Of a stretch of DNA of 64,000 bases, positions 24,776 through 33,774 are shown one piece after another (the first letter of the stretch is position 1; each line of letters opens with the position of its first letter). Under the pieces are notes generated by a model. It worked only from the letters and a program-made list of their open reading frames with translations. It made no database searches and was not told the origin of the DNA. Source of the DNA: Donghicola eburneus. GTDB lineage: Bacteria > Pseudomonadota > Alphaproteobacteria > Rhodobacterales > Rhodobacteraceae. The stretch spans positions 62,001 through 126,000 of the forward strand of contig NZ_FOXY01000007.1 in assembly GCF_900115865.1 (NCBI RefSeq). The letters run 5' to 3'. The translations under genes and the position numbers were made by a program.

Positions 24776-25456
24776 TCAGTTGTTCGGGATGATGACGATT
24801 TCGACGCGGCGGTTCGCTGAGCGGCCCTCGGGGGTGAGGTTGGTTGCGATCGGTGCATCTTCGCCACGGCCAATGGTCGACACGCGGCTGTAGGACACGC
24901 CGTTTTGGAACAGGACGTCCGCGACGGCCGAGGCGCGGCGCTGCGACAGGTCTTGGTTGTAGCCTGCGTCACCCACGTTGTCGGTGTGACCGATGACCTG
25001 CACGCGCGAGTTGGGGTAGCTGTTCAGGTTGTTCGCCAGAGCGGCCAGATCGCCACGCAGTGCGCCGCTGACGGCAGTGCTGTCGGTTGCGAACAGGATG
25101 CTCTGGGGCATGGTCACAACTAGACGGTCACCGGTGTTGGTCACGTCAATCGCGCTGTTGTTCATGCTGTTGCGCAGTTCAGCCGCCTGCTTGTCCAGCT
25201 GGTTGCCGATGATGGCACCCGCGCCGGCACCCAGTGCCGCGCCGATGGCTGCACCGCGCAGTTTGTCCGAACGGTCGTCGCCGCCGGTGATCGCACCCGC
25301 CAGACCACCGATCGCCGCGCCCGCCAGCGCGCCTTGCTTGGCACGGGCATTGGGGTCCTGATAGCCGCCACCGCTGTTCAGGTAGGCGGGATCGGTACAT
25401 GCCGACAAGCCCATCAGAGCGGTCATTGCGGTTGCGATAATAATGCGGTTCTTCAT
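24776..25456 (-). CDS. OmpA-family lipoprotein with glycine zipper
   Basis: A 226-residue lipoprotein. The signal peptide ends in a lipobox LSAC with Cys at residue 20, so it is lipidated and probably sent to the outer membrane. A glycine-zipper stretch (GALAGAAIGGLAGAITGG and GAAIGAALGAGAGAIIG) spans about residues 42-85. The C-terminal OmpA domain (about 105-226) has the peptidoglycan-binding pattern GHTDNVGDAGYNQDLSQRRA and NRRVEI. It resembles YiaD-type proteins. It is a single-gene unit with its own terminator. Confidence 0.93.
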   Translation of the reverse strand: MKNRIIIATAMTALMGLSACTDPAYLNSGGGYQDPNARAKQGALAGAAIGGLAGAITGGDDRSDKLRGAAIGAALGAGAGAIIGNQLDKQAAELRNSMNNSAIDVTNTGDRLVVTMPQSILFATDSTAVSGALRGDLAALANNLNSYPNSRVQVIGHTDNVGDAGYNQDLSQRRASAVADVLFQNGVSYSRVSTIGRGEDAPIATNLTPEGRSANRRVEIVIIPNN

Positions 25457-25563
25457 GGCAGTGCCTCTTCCTTCACGGGCGATACGCCCTTTTGATCTGT
25501 CTATATCCTAATGCCAGAGCCGCAGGAAAGTTTCATGAAGGTGTTTAGGCAAGCCTTTGCCCG

Positions 25564-26403
25564 TCACTTTTCCGCTATATTTGCGTCAGTCCGCGCGGAC
25601 TCGTAAGCCAACATGGCGCGTTTGACGGGCAGGCCCCAGTGATAGCCCCCCAGCTCGCCGCTTTTGCGCAGGGCGCGGTGGCAAGGGATCAGATAGCTGA
25701 CAGGGTTCCGGCCCACGGCGGTGCCCACAGCGCGGACGGCTTTGGGTGATCCAACGCGGGTGGCGATTTCCGAGTAGGTGGTGACGTGGCCTTCGGGGAT
25801 GTTTAGCAAAGCCTCCCAGACCTTGATCTGAAAAGGCGCGCCGATCATGTGCAGCCGCGTCTCTCCTCTGCCTGCCATGGCGGCTTCGAATAATGGGGCG
25901 ATGCGTTCGCCTGATTGGACAAACTGCGCCTTTGGCCAGCGTTTCGCCAAGTCGTCAAATGCCACGTCGCGCCCCATCTCGGACCCGAAAGCCAGCCCGC
26001 AAATACCGCGCTCTGTCGCCATGACCAGCGCGGCGCCAAAGGGGCTGTCGAACCAGTCCCATTCAATCACCAGCCCCTCGCCACCACGGGCGAAATCACC
26101 GGGGCTCATGGCCTCCCACCGGACGAAGAGATCATGCAGACGGCTGGACCCGGACAGGCCGATCTCGTCCGCGACCGCCAGTGTCGTCATGCGCTCTGAC
26201 AGCATCCGTTTGGCCTGACCCAGTTGCAGGTACTGCTGATAGCGTTTGGGCGATATGCCGACCCACGCTGAAAACAGCCGCTGGAAGTGTGCGGGGCTCA
26301 TGTCCATCCGCTCGGCCAGTCCCTCTAGGGTCAAGGGGCCGTCGGCGCTGTCGATCAGATCAATCGCCCTGCGCATGGCGTCGTAGTGATAAGAGCTGTC
26401 CAC
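25564..26403 (-). CDS. AraC-type HTH / O6-methylguanine-DNA methyltransferase fusion (Ada-like)
   Basis: A 279-residue fusion. An AraC-type helix-turn-helix pair is at about residues 10-105, then a methyltransferase domain whose active site is IPCHRALRKSGELGGYHWG near the C terminus; the Cys accepts alkyl groups from O6-methylguanine. The Ada N-terminal zinc domain that senses methylphosphotriesters is absent. Start choice: GTG 26403 has AGGAGG complementary to 26411-26416, 7 bases away; the frame opens at 26511, but that would overlap the nth start. It is divergent from nth, another DNA repair gene. Confidence 0.88.
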   Translation of the reverse strand: MDSSYHYDAMRRAIDLIDSADGPLTLEGLAERMDMSPAHFQRLFSAWVGISPKRYQQYLQLGQAKRMLSERMTTLAVADEIGLSGSSRLHDLFVRWEAMSPGDFARGGEGLVIEWDWFDSPFGAALVMATERGICGLAFGSEMGRDVAFDDLAKRWPKAQFVQSGERIAPLFEAAMAGRGETRLHMIGAPFQIKVWEALLNIPEGHVTTYSEIATRVGSPKAVRAVGTAVGRNPVSYLIPCHRALRKSGELGGYHWGLPVKRAMLAYESARTDANIAEK

Positions 26404-26503
26404 CAAGTTGCCTCCTGTCGATCTCAGGCCATCTGTGCCATGAATGTGCATCAGCGGGCGACCCGAATGTTGCGCAAACGAAATTCTCGGGGCATGAGGA
26501 AGC

Positions 26504-27148
26504 ATGGCCAAACAACTCGATTACATGACAATGCGCGAGATATTCTCGCGCTTTCAGGCAGCCGAAGCTGAACCCAAGGGCGAGCTGAACCACGTTAACG
26601 CTTACACGTTGGTGGTGGCCGTTGCGCTGTCGGCGCAGGCCACGGACGCTGGCGTGAACAAAGCGACGGCCAAATTGTTCGAAATCGCCGACACCCCGCA
26701 AAAGATGCTGGATTTAGGCGAAGAGGCCCTGATCGACCACATCAAGACCATCGGTCTGTTCCGCAACAAGGCCAAAAACGTCATCAAGCTCAGCCGCATT
26801 CTGGTGGACCAGTACGGCGGCGAGGTTCCCAATTCCCGCGCCGCGCTGGAGAGCCTGCCGGGCGTGGGGCGCAAGACTGCAAACGTGGTGCTGAACATGT
26901 GGTGGCATTATCCGGCTCAGGCGGTGGACACGCACATCTACCGTTTGGGCAACCGTAGCGGCATCGCCCCGGGCAAGGATGTGGTCGCCGTAGAGCGCGC
27001 GATCGAGGATAACGTGCCCGTCGATTTCCAGCAGCACGCCCATCACTGGATGATCCTGCACGGCCGCTACGTCTGCGTGGCGCGCAAGCCCAAATGCGGC
27101 AACTGCATCATCCGAGACCTCTGCCAATTCGAGGACAAGGTCCTCTGA
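26504..27148 (+). CDS. nth: endonuclease III
   Basis: A 214-residue bifunctional DNA glycosylase/AP lyase that removes oxidised pyrimidines. The helix-hairpin-helix LPGVGRKTANVVL includes the catalytic Lys, VDTHIYRLGNR has the catalytic Asp, and the 4Fe-4S cluster motif C-x6-C-x2-C-x5-C is complete at the C terminus (CVARKPKCGNCIIRDLC). The length is normal. GAGGA lies just before ATG 26504. Adenosine kinase follows after 17 bases, so the two are probably cotranscribed. Confidence 0.97.
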   Translation: MAKQLDYMTMREIFSRFQAAEAEPKGELNHVNAYTLVVAVALSAQATDAGVNKATAKLFEIADTPQKMLDLGEEALIDHIKTIGLFRNKAKNVIKLSRILVDQYGGEVPNSRAALESLPGVGRKTANVVLNMWWHYPAQAVDTHIYRLGNRSGIAPGKDVVAVERAIEDNVPVDFQQHAHHWMILHGRYVCVARKPKCGNCIIRDLCQFEDKVL

Positions 27149-27165
27149 CCCAAAGGAACTGACCC

Positions 27166-28155
27166 GTGAAAAAATACCAGATTGTCGGCATCGGCAACGC
27201 GATCGTCGATGTGCTGACCCAGTCCGACGACACCTTCCTCGAGATGATGGACATCGAAAAGGGCATCATGACCCTGGTCGAGCGCGAGCGCGCCGAACTG
27301 CTGTACGCCTCCATGAAAGAGCGCACTCAGGCCCCCGGGGGCTCGGTCGCAAATACCATCGCAGGGGCGGGTAAACTGGGCCTGCGGGCGGCCTTTATCG
27401 GCCGTGTGCGCGATGACGCTCTGGGCCGGTTCTATGCGCAGGAAATGGAAACGGGCGGCACCGATTTCGTCAACGCCCCGGTCGAAGGTGGCGAGCTGCC
27501 TACCTCGCGCAGCATGATCTTTGTCTCGCCCGATGGTGAGCGGTCGATGAACACCTATCTCGGCATCTCTGCCGAAGTCGGCCCCGAGGACGTAGACGAA
27601 GCGATTGTCTCGGACACCGAATACCTGTTCCTCGAAGGCTACCTGTTCGACAAACCCAAGGGCAAAGAAGCGTTCCAGCGCGCGGCCAAACTCTGTCAGG
27701 CAGCGGGCGGCAAAGCGGGCATCGCGATCTCTGACCCCTTCTGCGTGAACCGCCACCGCGAGGATTTCCAGCGCCTGATCGGCGAGCTCGACTTCGTGAT
27801 CGGCAACGAAGCGGAAATCAAAGCTCTGTACGAAGACGAAGAACTGGACACCGCGCTCCAGCGCGTCGCGGCCAAGAACCCACTGGTGGTCTGCACCCGC
27901 TCTGGCGATGGCGTTAGCATTCTGCAGGGCGACACCCGTGTGGATGTCCCGGTGGAAAAGGTCACCCCGGTCGATGCAACCGGAGCAGGCGATCAGTTCG
28001 CCGCAGGCTTCCTGTTCGGCCTTGCTACAGGCGCGACGCTGGCCACCTCTGGCCGCATGGGCTGTATCGCCGCCCGCGAAGTCATCGGCCACATGGGACC
28101 GCGCCCCAAAGCCGACCTCCGCGCTCTATTCCGCCGCGAGGGTGTCCTGAGCTGA
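27166..28155 (+). CDS. adenosine kinase (PfkB family)
   Basis: A 329-residue PfkB-family sugar kinase, most like the alphaproteobacterial adenosine kinases. The N-terminal GIGNAIVDVL and GGSVANTIAGAGKLG segments form the substrate site, and DATGAGDQFAAGFLFG is PfkB signature 2, with the catalytic Asp and the anion hole. The start is GTG 27166 with AAAGGA at 27152-27157. The nucleoside preference is inferred from family similarity rather than from a diagnostic residue. It follows nth closely. Confidence 0.9.
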   Translation: MKKYQIVGIGNAIVDVLTQSDDTFLEMMDIEKGIMTLVERERAELLYASMKERTQAPGGSVANTIAGAGKLGLRAAFIGRVRDDALGRFYAQEMETGGTDFVNAPVEGGELPTSRSMIFVSPDGERSMNTYLGISAEVGPEDVDEAIVSDTEYLFLEGYLFDKPKGKEAFQRAAKLCQAAGGKAGIAISDPFCVNRHREDFQRLIGELDFVIGNEAEIKALYEDEELDTALQRVAAKNPLVVCTRSGDGVSILQGDTRVDVPVEKVTPVDATGAGDQFAAGFLFGLATGATLATSGRMGCIAAREVIGHMGPRPKADLRALFRREGVLS

Positions 28156-28160
28156 CGCTC

Positions 28161-28187
28161 TTCATCTTGGCATAAATACCCCCGCCG
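28161..28187 (-). repeat. GAGTATTT-type intergenic module (copy 2, minus strand)
   Basis: Read on the minus strand it is C-rich, then GGGGGTATTTATGCCAAGAT and GAA. It matches the core of the copy before glcE. It sits between the convergent adenosine kinase and threonine aldolase genes. Confidence 0.6.
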
Positions 28188-28232
28188 GAGCTTTGGCACA
28201 TCGACGCCAAACCATCGGCGGGGAAACGTGCT

Positions 28233-29276
28233 TTAGCTGGCTTTCAGCACAGCCAGAAACTTGTCCAGCTCTTCATAGGGCACGGACCAGTCGCACACAA
28301 AGCGGGTTAGCAGCATCTCGTCCGGAGCCCCGTGGTCTCGGTTGCCCCAGTGGTTAAAGGCGACACCCGCCGCGCCAAGCCCCTGCAACACGCTTCGCGG
28401 CAGTTTGGGGAACAGCATGTTGGCGCGCGGGGCATAGGGCCATTGGATGCGGGCATCCATGCAAAGCGCTTCGGCCAGATATTGACCGCGTGCATTCGCG
28501 GCGGCCCCCAGCTGCAGCCACAAGTCGTTGCGCACAAAACCCAGCATTTGCGCTGCCAAAAAGCGGTTCTTCGAGAACAGATGTCCCGCGCGCTTGCGCC
28601 GTGCGGCAAAGCCTCGGGCGCGATCGGGGTTAAAGAAGATGACAGCCTCGACGCCCATGCAGCCCGCTTTGGTCCCGCCAAAGGTCACAACGTCCACGCC
28701 CGACTGCCACGTCATTTCCGCCGCGGACACCTCCAGCGCTGCGCAGGCGTTAGCGAAGCGTGCGCCGTCCAGATGCAAGGGCAGGCCCGCTGCATGCGCG
28801 ATGGTGGCCAGCGACTCGATCCGGTCCAGTTCATAGAGCTGTCCCCGCTCGGTGACCGAGGTGATGCTGACTGCGCCGGGTTGGGCCGAGTGGACGCCGC
28901 CTTCGTTCAGGTCGGTTATCAACGCGCCAAGGGCGTCAGGGTCCATCAGATCGCCTTCGCCCACCAGATAGGTCTTGCCCACGCCGTAGAACTCTGGCGC
29001 GCCGCATTCATCCTCGTGGATATGGGCGGCAGCGGTACAGAGCACGGACTCGTAGGGTTGGCACAGGGTCGACAGGGCCAGTGCGTTGCCAGAGGTGCCG
29101 GTGGGCACAAAGAAAATTTCGGCCTGCGGGGCTTCGAACAGCTCTCTGATCGCGGTGATCGCGCGGGCGGTGTAAGGGTCGTTGCCGTAGGGAAGCGCGT
29201 AGCCCTGATTGGCCTCTGCCAGCGCCTCCATGATTTGGGGATGGATGGGGCCGGTGTTGTCAGAGGCTAGGTACAT
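28233..29276 (-). CDS. ltaE: low-specificity L-threonine aldolase
   Basis: A 347-residue PLP enzyme that splits threonine and allo-threonine into glycine and acetaldehyde. Family features are ASDNTGPIHPQIMEAL at the N terminus, YGNDPYTARA, the FVPTGTSGNALAL cofactor loop, and the PLP Lys in VVTFGGTKAGCMGVEAVIF. HLDGARFANA carries the Asp that contacts the pyridine nitrogen. Its start overlaps the ycgN stop by one base, so they are translated from one message. Confidence 0.93.
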   Translation of the reverse strand: MYLASDNTGPIHPQIMEALAEANQGYALPYGNDPYTARAITAIRELFEAPQAEIFFVPTGTSGNALALSTLCQPYESVLCTAAAHIHEDECGAPEFYGVGKTYLVGEGDLMDPDALGALITDLNEGGVHSAQPGAVSITSVTERGQLYELDRIESLATIAHAAGLPLHLDGARFANACAALEVSAAEMTWQSGVDVVTFGGTKAGCMGVEAVIFFNPDRARGFAARRKRAGHLFSKNRFLAAQMLGFVRNDLWLQLGAAANARGQYLAEALCMDARIQWPYAPRANMLFPKLPRSVLQGLGAAGVAFNHWGNRDHGAPDEMLLTRFVCDWSVPYEELDKFLAVLKAS

Positions 29277-29746
29277 CAGGTGGGCTCCTCGATAATATAG
29301 TCTTCCCAGTCCTCTTCATCGATCTCGAATTCGGGGACTGTCCAGCCCTGCACCGACACACCTGCGTCGTGAACCGATTGCGGTGTTCCGGTCAGCAAGG
29401 GGTGCCATTCGGGCAAGGGCTTCTTTTGCCAGAGCAGGCGGTATGCGCAGGTCTCGGGCATCCAGTAGGCGTGCTGGTCCAGCGTGTCCGGTTTCAGCAC
29501 TATGCATTCGGGCACGAACTGGTGGCGGATCGGGTACTGACTGCAGCGGCAGGTCTGATCGTCCAGAAGGCGGCAGGCAACCTTCGTCAGGGCCACTTCA
29601 CCTGTGTCCGGATCTTCGAGCTTGTTCAGGCAGCACTTGCCGCAGCCGTCGCACAGGGCTTCCCATTCCGTGTCGGTCAGCTTGTCCAGTGCAAAGCGTT
29701 CCCAAAAGCGGGAGCGGATTTTCTTGCGGTCGATCGGATCTTTCAT
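29276..29746 (-). CDS. YcgN/UPF0260 cysteine cluster protein
   Basis: A 156-residue protein of the UPF0260 (YcgN) family. The Cys-rich motif LCDGCGKCCLNK has C32, C35, C38 and C39; further Cys occur in ACRLLDDQTCRCSQYP and PETCAYRLL, together suiting a metal or Fe-S site. C-terminal residues WTVPEFEIDEEDWEDYI are acidic. No reaction is established for the family. It overlaps ribF upstream by four bases and ltaE downstream by one. Confidence 0.92.
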   Translation of the reverse strand: MKDPIDRKKIRSRFWERFALDKLTDTEWEALCDGCGKCCLNKLEDPDTGEVALTKVACRLLDDQTCRCSQYPIRHQFVPECIVLKPDTLDQHAYWMPETCAYRLLWQKKPLPEWHPLLTGTPQSVHDAGVSVQGWTVPEFEIDEEDWEDYIIEEPT

Positions 29747-30678
29747 AGGGCGGCCAGGATTTCGCGCGCCTTGGCGCTGTCCGCATCCATTTGGGTGATC
29801 AGGGCTTCGAGCCCGTCGAACTTCAACTCTGGTCGCAGGTAGTCCACGAGCCCGACCGACAGGTGCGTGCCGTAGAGATCCCCTTGGAAATCAAAGATAA
29901 AAGTCTCGAGGTTGGGGGTGTTTTCCCCGAACATCGGACGCACGCCAAGGGACGCAACCCCATGGTAGTTGCCCTTGTGGGGGCCTTCTTTGACCTCGAC
30001 CAGCACGGCATAAACGCCGAGTTTGGGCAGGTGCAGGCCATCCACGGACATATTCGCGGTGGGATAGCCCAGATCGCGGCCACGCTGTTCGCCGCTGATC
30101 ACGGGGCCGTCGATACGGTGCCAGTGCCCCAGCATTTCAGCGGCGTGGCGGGGATCACCGTCGGCCAGAGCCTGACGGATTGCGGTCGAGGACACACGGC
30201 CCTGAGAGCCTTGGATCATATCGGCGATTGTCACGTCGAACCCCATTTCAGCGCCCATGCGGGCCAAGTCTGCGGCGGTGCCACTACGGCCCTTGCCGAA
30301 TTGGAAATCGTTGCCCACGACCACATGGCACAGGCCCAGCCCCTTGATCACGTCATGGGCAAAGGCTTCGGCGCTCAGGCCGGCAAGCGGGCCGTTGAAG
30401 GGCAACTCATACAGGACCTCGACCCCCAGTTTGTCCAAGCGTGCCGCGCGCGCCTCGGCGCTCATCAGGCGGAACGGGGCGCTGTCGGGCGCAAAGAACT
30501 GTCGGGGGTGGGGTTCAAAGGTCATGACGCCCAAGGGGGCGTTCAGACGCTGTGCACCGGCGCGGGCCAAGTCGATAACCGCTTGGTGCCCCAAATGAAC
30601 GCCATCGAAATTCCCGATGGCGACGCTGGCACCTTTGTTTTCCGGTGCGATGTACTGATGATCGCGAATGATGCGCAT
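29743..30678 (-). CDS. ribF: bifunctional riboflavin kinase/FAD synthetase
   Basis: A 311-residue enzyme that turns riboflavin into FMN and FAD. The FAD synthetase half has the nucleotidyl-transferase motif GNFDGVHLGHQ at about residues 22-32 and VVGNDFQFGKGRSG near 118-131, with SSTAIRQAL after it. The riboflavin kinase half has LGYPTANMS near 202-210, and the YHGVASLGVRPMFGE loop. The length is normal. It overlaps ycgN by four bases (ATGA). Confidence 0.96.
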   Translation of the reverse strand: MRIIRDHQYIAPENKGASVAIGNFDGVHLGHQAVIDLARAGAQRLNAPLGVMTFEPHPRQFFAPDSAPFRLMSAEARAARLDKLGVEVLYELPFNGPLAGLSAEAFAHDVIKGLGLCHVVVGNDFQFGKGRSGTAADLARMGAEMGFDVTIADMIQGSQGRVSSTAIRQALADGDPRHAAEMLGHWHRIDGPVISGEQRGRDLGYPTANMSVDGLHLPKLGVYAVLVEVKEGPHKGNYHGVASLGVRPMFGENTPNLETFIFDFQGDLYGTHLSVGLVDYLRPELKFDGLEALITQMDADSAKAREILAAL

Positions 30679-30716
30679 AAAGGGCAGTTAGCGCCCCTTA
30701 TGCGGGGACGCAAGGC

Positions 30717-31160
30717 TCAGTCGAACTTGCGGCTGGGTGCGAGCACTTTTGCCTCGCCCTTGAGCACAGGCTTGCCGTCGATTTCGCACACACAATCCAA
30801 GGTCACGCGGCGCTTGGCGTGGTCAATTCCGGTGACGGTGACCTGCGCTTTGACCATGTCGCCGGGGCGGACAGGGCCCAAGAATTTAAGGGTCTGGCCC
30901 AAATAAACGGTGCCGTGTCCGGGCAGCTGTTCGCCAATCACGGCAGACACCAGACCGGCGGTCAGCATCCCGTGGGCGATGCGCCCTTCGAAGATGGTGT
31001 CGTTGGCGTATTCATCATCAAGGTGCACGGGGTTCCGGTCGGTGGACACCTCGGCAAAGAGTTCGATGTCACGGTCCGTCACCACTTTGTGCAGGTGACG
31101 GGTCATGCCCATCTCGATGTCTTCGATGCAGATGGTTCCACGGGGCAGGTTATCCAACAT
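30717..31160 (-). CDS. MaoC-like (R)-specific enoyl-CoA hydratase
   Basis: A 147-residue single hot-dog protein of the MaoC/PhaJ type. The hydratase motif is clear in STDRNPVHLDDEYA, with catalytic Asp and His, followed by GRIAHGMLTAGLVSAVIGEQLPG. It hydrates trans-2-enoyl-CoA to the (R)-3-hydroxy form, usually for fatty acid or polyhydroxyalkanoate metabolism. No PHA synthase is visible here, so the pathway is an inference. Confidence 0.92.
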   Translation of the reverse strand: MLDNLPRGTICIEDIEMGMTRHLHKVVTDRDIELFAEVSTDRNPVHLDDEYANDTIFEGRIAHGMLTAGLVSAVIGEQLPGHGTVYLGQTLKFLGPVRPGDMVKAQVTVTGIDHAKRRVTLDCVCEIDGKPVLKGEAKVLAPSRKFD

Positions 31161-31198
31161 TCGGGTCCTCCGATCTGGATGCCAAGGTTGAAGGGGTA

Positions 31199-31258
31199 AT
31201 TTTCTGGCACCAGTAAGCTACGACTTGGCAACTTTATTACTTTGCGTGCGCAGAAAAT
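31199..31258. promoter_or_regulatory. wide inverted repeat upstream of maoC
   Basis: ATTTTCTGGCAC at 31199-31210 and GTGCGCAGAAAAT at 31246-31258 are complementary apart from one bulged base. The arms bracket 35 bases of AT-rich sequence where the maoC promoter should lie. This is a possible operator pair; the regulator is unknown. Confidence 0.3.
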
Positions 31259-31282
31259 CAAGCCCCGTGACACCTGTTTGCC

Positions 31283-32158
31283 TTAGCGTAAGAACCCGAT
31301 TGCGTAGGTTGGGTTCGATTTTTCCTCGTTAAGATAAGAGGTTAGGGCTTCTTCGTCGGGCTGATGCGACGTTTTGGTAATATCGCGGGCCAAACCGCCT
31401 GTGATGAATAGCGAATCGATGCCTTCGCCGATGGCGCCTTGGATGTCGGTGTGGATGCCATCACCCACTGCCAGAATCGCGTTGTCATTGATGCTGGCGT
31501 CGACTTCGGACAGACGGCGGCGGGCCAGATCGTAGATCGGCGGATGGGGTTTGCCGAAGTACAGACTTTCACCACCCATTTCTGTATAAAGCTTTGCCAC
31601 CGCGCCCGCGCACCATTCGCGGACCTCGCCGCGGTCCACAACGATGTCGGGGTTCGCGCAGAGCAGCTTCAGGCCCTTTTGCTTGGCCAGCAGAAGTTGG
31701 GGGCGCAACGTGTCGGGGTCGGCCTTGGCATCAAAGGGGCCGGTGCAGATGATGCCCTCGGCCTCGTCTAGTTCAACCCTTTGAATTTCCACGGGATCTT
31801 TGATCAAGTGCAATGGCTCGAAGAAGGGCTCATCGGCGGGGGTGCCGATATGGTAGACCTTTTCCCCGACGGCGCCGGTCAGCATGGCGGCACGGGCGCT
31901 GTCGCCGCTGGTCGCGATGGTGTCCCAACAGTCAGCGGGCACGTCAAACTGCTCAAGAAGCTGTTTTTCAACGCCTTTTCGGGGGCGCGGGCTGTTGGTC
32001 AGCAGAACGACCTTGCCGCCATTGGCGCGGAAGGCACGCAGGGCTTCGATCGCGTCTGGCAGGCCTTTGACCCCGTCATGAACGCAGCCCCACAGGTCGC
32101 AGAACAGGGCGTCGTAGTTGTTTGAGATCTCGGCGAGGGACTCGATGATGCGGGTCAT
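31283..32158 (-). CDS. HAD-superfamily class IIA hydrolase (TIGR01459 type)
   Basis: A 291-residue HAD phosphatase. The first motif is FCDLWGCVHDG (the class IIA form with DLWG), motif II is LLTNSPRPR, the motif III Lys is in YFGKPHPPIYDLA and motif IV is AVGDGIHTDIQGA. The subtype, with a conserved SLAEISNNYDALFCDLWG start, is an alphaproteobacterial family whose substrate is not known. It lies 122 bases upstream of maoC on the same strand. Confidence 0.9.
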   Translation of the reverse strand: MTRIIESLAEISNNYDALFCDLWGCVHDGVKGLPDAIEALRAFRANGGKVVLLTNSPRPRKGVEKQLLEQFDVPADCWDTIATSGDSARAAMLTGAVGEKVYHIGTPADEPFFEPLHLIKDPVEIQRVELDEAEGIICTGPFDAKADPDTLRPQLLLAKQKGLKLLCANPDIVVDRGEVREWCAGAVAKLYTEMGGESLYFGKPHPPIYDLARRRLSEVDASINDNAILAVGDGIHTDIQGAIGEGIDSLFITGGLARDITKTSHQPDEEALTSYLNEEKSNPTYAIGFLR

Positions 32159-32256
32159 TGGGGCACCTTATTCAGGGTCTGGTTTACGTCTGGTTTGCGT
32201 ATGGCAAACGTCATGACGTGGGTAATCCGTTCCCAACTAAGGTCAAAGTGCTTTCT

Positions 32257-32745
32257 TTATGTGACGAATTTGTCCGGAGCGGGCATGCGGTTCAGCATTG
32301 CGCGCACAATGATCCGGTGCGCGACCGCGACGGGCAGCATATACGCACGGCCAAACAAATTGTGGGTGACGACCGAACTTACGATCCAGAGGCGGCGATT
32401 GTGGACCGCGACGCAGGTCAGGACGTCCAGATGGCGATCCCGCTCGGTCAGGAGCAGGCGGTCGGGACGAGCGTCCTCGACCAGAAAGAAGTCCAGATGG
32501 TCGCCGGTCTGAACGGTGTCTTTGCGGTCGCCGGAAAAGCCGCCGATCTGTTTGACGCCGAAGAGGCTGGAAATCTTGTCTCGGATTTTGAAAGCGAGTC
32601 CCATCAGCGGCAGGGGTCGCGCCATCAGGGCATTCCACGCCTGAAGCGCGGTCATGTCTTGGGGCAGGGCTCGGGACTGGGCGTCGAAGTAGTTCAGCCG
32701 ATCACGCGGGGCCAGCAGTTCGGCATTCGGGGGCAGGGTGGCCAT
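32257..32745 (-). CDS. DUF2867 domain protein
   Basis: A 162-residue protein of the DUF2867 family. Family features seen are LDFFLVEDARPDRLLLTERDRHLDV and the C-terminal SSVVTHNLFGRAYMLPVAVAHRIIVRAML, an amphipathic helix. Start choice: ATG 32745 has AAGGA upstream; the frame opens at 32871, but that segment has no family similarity. No function is established. It lies between a HAD gene and a LysR gene on the same strand. Confidence 0.82.
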   Translation of the reverse strand: MATLPPNAELLAPRDRLNYFDAQSRALPQDMTALQAWNALMARPLPLMGLAFKIRDKISSLFGVKQIGGFSGDRKDTVQTGDHLDFFLVEDARPDRLLLTERDRHLDVLTCVAVHNRRLWIVSSVVTHNLFGRAYMLPVAVAHRIIVRAMLNRMPAPDKFVT

Positions 32746-32813
32746 GGCAAAGTCCTTTGGGGTCAATGAGGCGACCCTAGGCAGACGGTGCCCTGCGGGC
32801 GATGCGACAAACC

Positions 32814-33758
32814 CTACCAGTGCATGGCGTCCAAGGGAGCCAGCAGTTCGGCGATCAGATCGCGCACCCACACATGGGCAGGGGAATTGCTGTAGCGCCT
32901 GTGCCAGATCATGACGATCTGGACGGTGGGAATCTCGATCGGCGCTTTGTAGACGGTCAGGCCCGCGTAGGGCGCGACGGCTTGGGCCAGTTGGATCGGC
33001 AGGATCGCAATCAGTTCGGATTCGCTGACCGCGCGGTAGACGCCCGAGAAGACGGGCATGGTCATCACAACACGGCGCTCGCGGCCGACCTTGGACAAGG
33101 CGGCATCGCCCATGGCGCGCAGGTTGCCTTCGGGGGAAAAGAGTACGTGGCCCATGTCGCAGAAGGTGTCGATGGGGATGGTATCGCCCGATTGCAGGCC
33201 CAGCGAGGCCAGCCGCCGATTGCCCGTGCGGGCCACCACAGCCCAGCCCGACAGAAAGAGGGGTCGCTTTTCGATCCAGTCGGGGACATCGGTGTCGGGG
33301 ATCAGCGCGGCGTCGACGCTATAGCGCTCTAGGGTGTCGACGTAGCTGTCGGGGACCAGATCCACCAGTTGGACCCGCATATAGGGCGCGCGGCGATAGA
33401 CCGTGTCCGCGAGGCGGGGCATCAGCATTTCGGCAAAGAAGTCGCTGCCCGACAGTTTGAAGGTGTCGGTGGCCACAGTCGGGTCGAATTGCAGGGGGCC
33501 CGTCAGGGCGCTTTCAAGTTGTTCGAGGGCAAGGCGCAGGGGCTCTTCGATCTGGCGGGCATATTCGGTCGGGTCCAGCCGGTTCCCGCGCCGCAGGAAG
33601 AGATCATCGTTCAAGGCGTGGCGCAACCGCCCGAGGGCGGCAGAGATCGCGGGTTGGGACAGGCCGACGCGCTGTCCGGCGCGGGTGGTGGAGCCTTCGA
33701 TCAACAGGGCGTCCAGAATCCGCAAAAGGTTCAGGTCCAAGGTTGCAAAATTGATCAC
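32814..33758 (-). CDS. LysR-family transcriptional regulator
   Basis: A 314-residue LysR regulator. The helix-turn-helix at about residues 5-62 (LRILDALLIEGSTTRAGQRVGLSQPAISAALGRLRHALND) belongs to the NodD/NahR-like LysR branch. The start is GTG 33758. It is divergent from the cupin gene, with a dyad symmetric site between them, so it probably regulates the cupin and the small membrane protein, and itself. The effector is unknown. Confidence 0.92.
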   Translation of the reverse strand: MINFATLDLNLLRILDALLIEGSTTRAGQRVGLSQPAISAALGRLRHALNDDLFLRRGNRLDPTEYARQIEEPLRLALEQLESALTGPLQFDPTVATDTFKLSGSDFFAEMLMPRLADTVYRRAPYMRVQLVDLVPDSYVDTLERYSVDAALIPDTDVPDWIEKRPLFLSGWAVVARTGNRRLASLGLQSGDTIPIDTFCDMGHVLFSPEGNLRAMGDAALSKVGRERRVVMTMPVFSGVYRAVSESELIAILPIQLAQAVAPYAGLTVYKAPIEIPTVQIVMIWHRRYSNSPAHVWVRDLIAELLAPLDAMHW

Positions 33759-33774
33759 GCAAATAGTCCGTATA

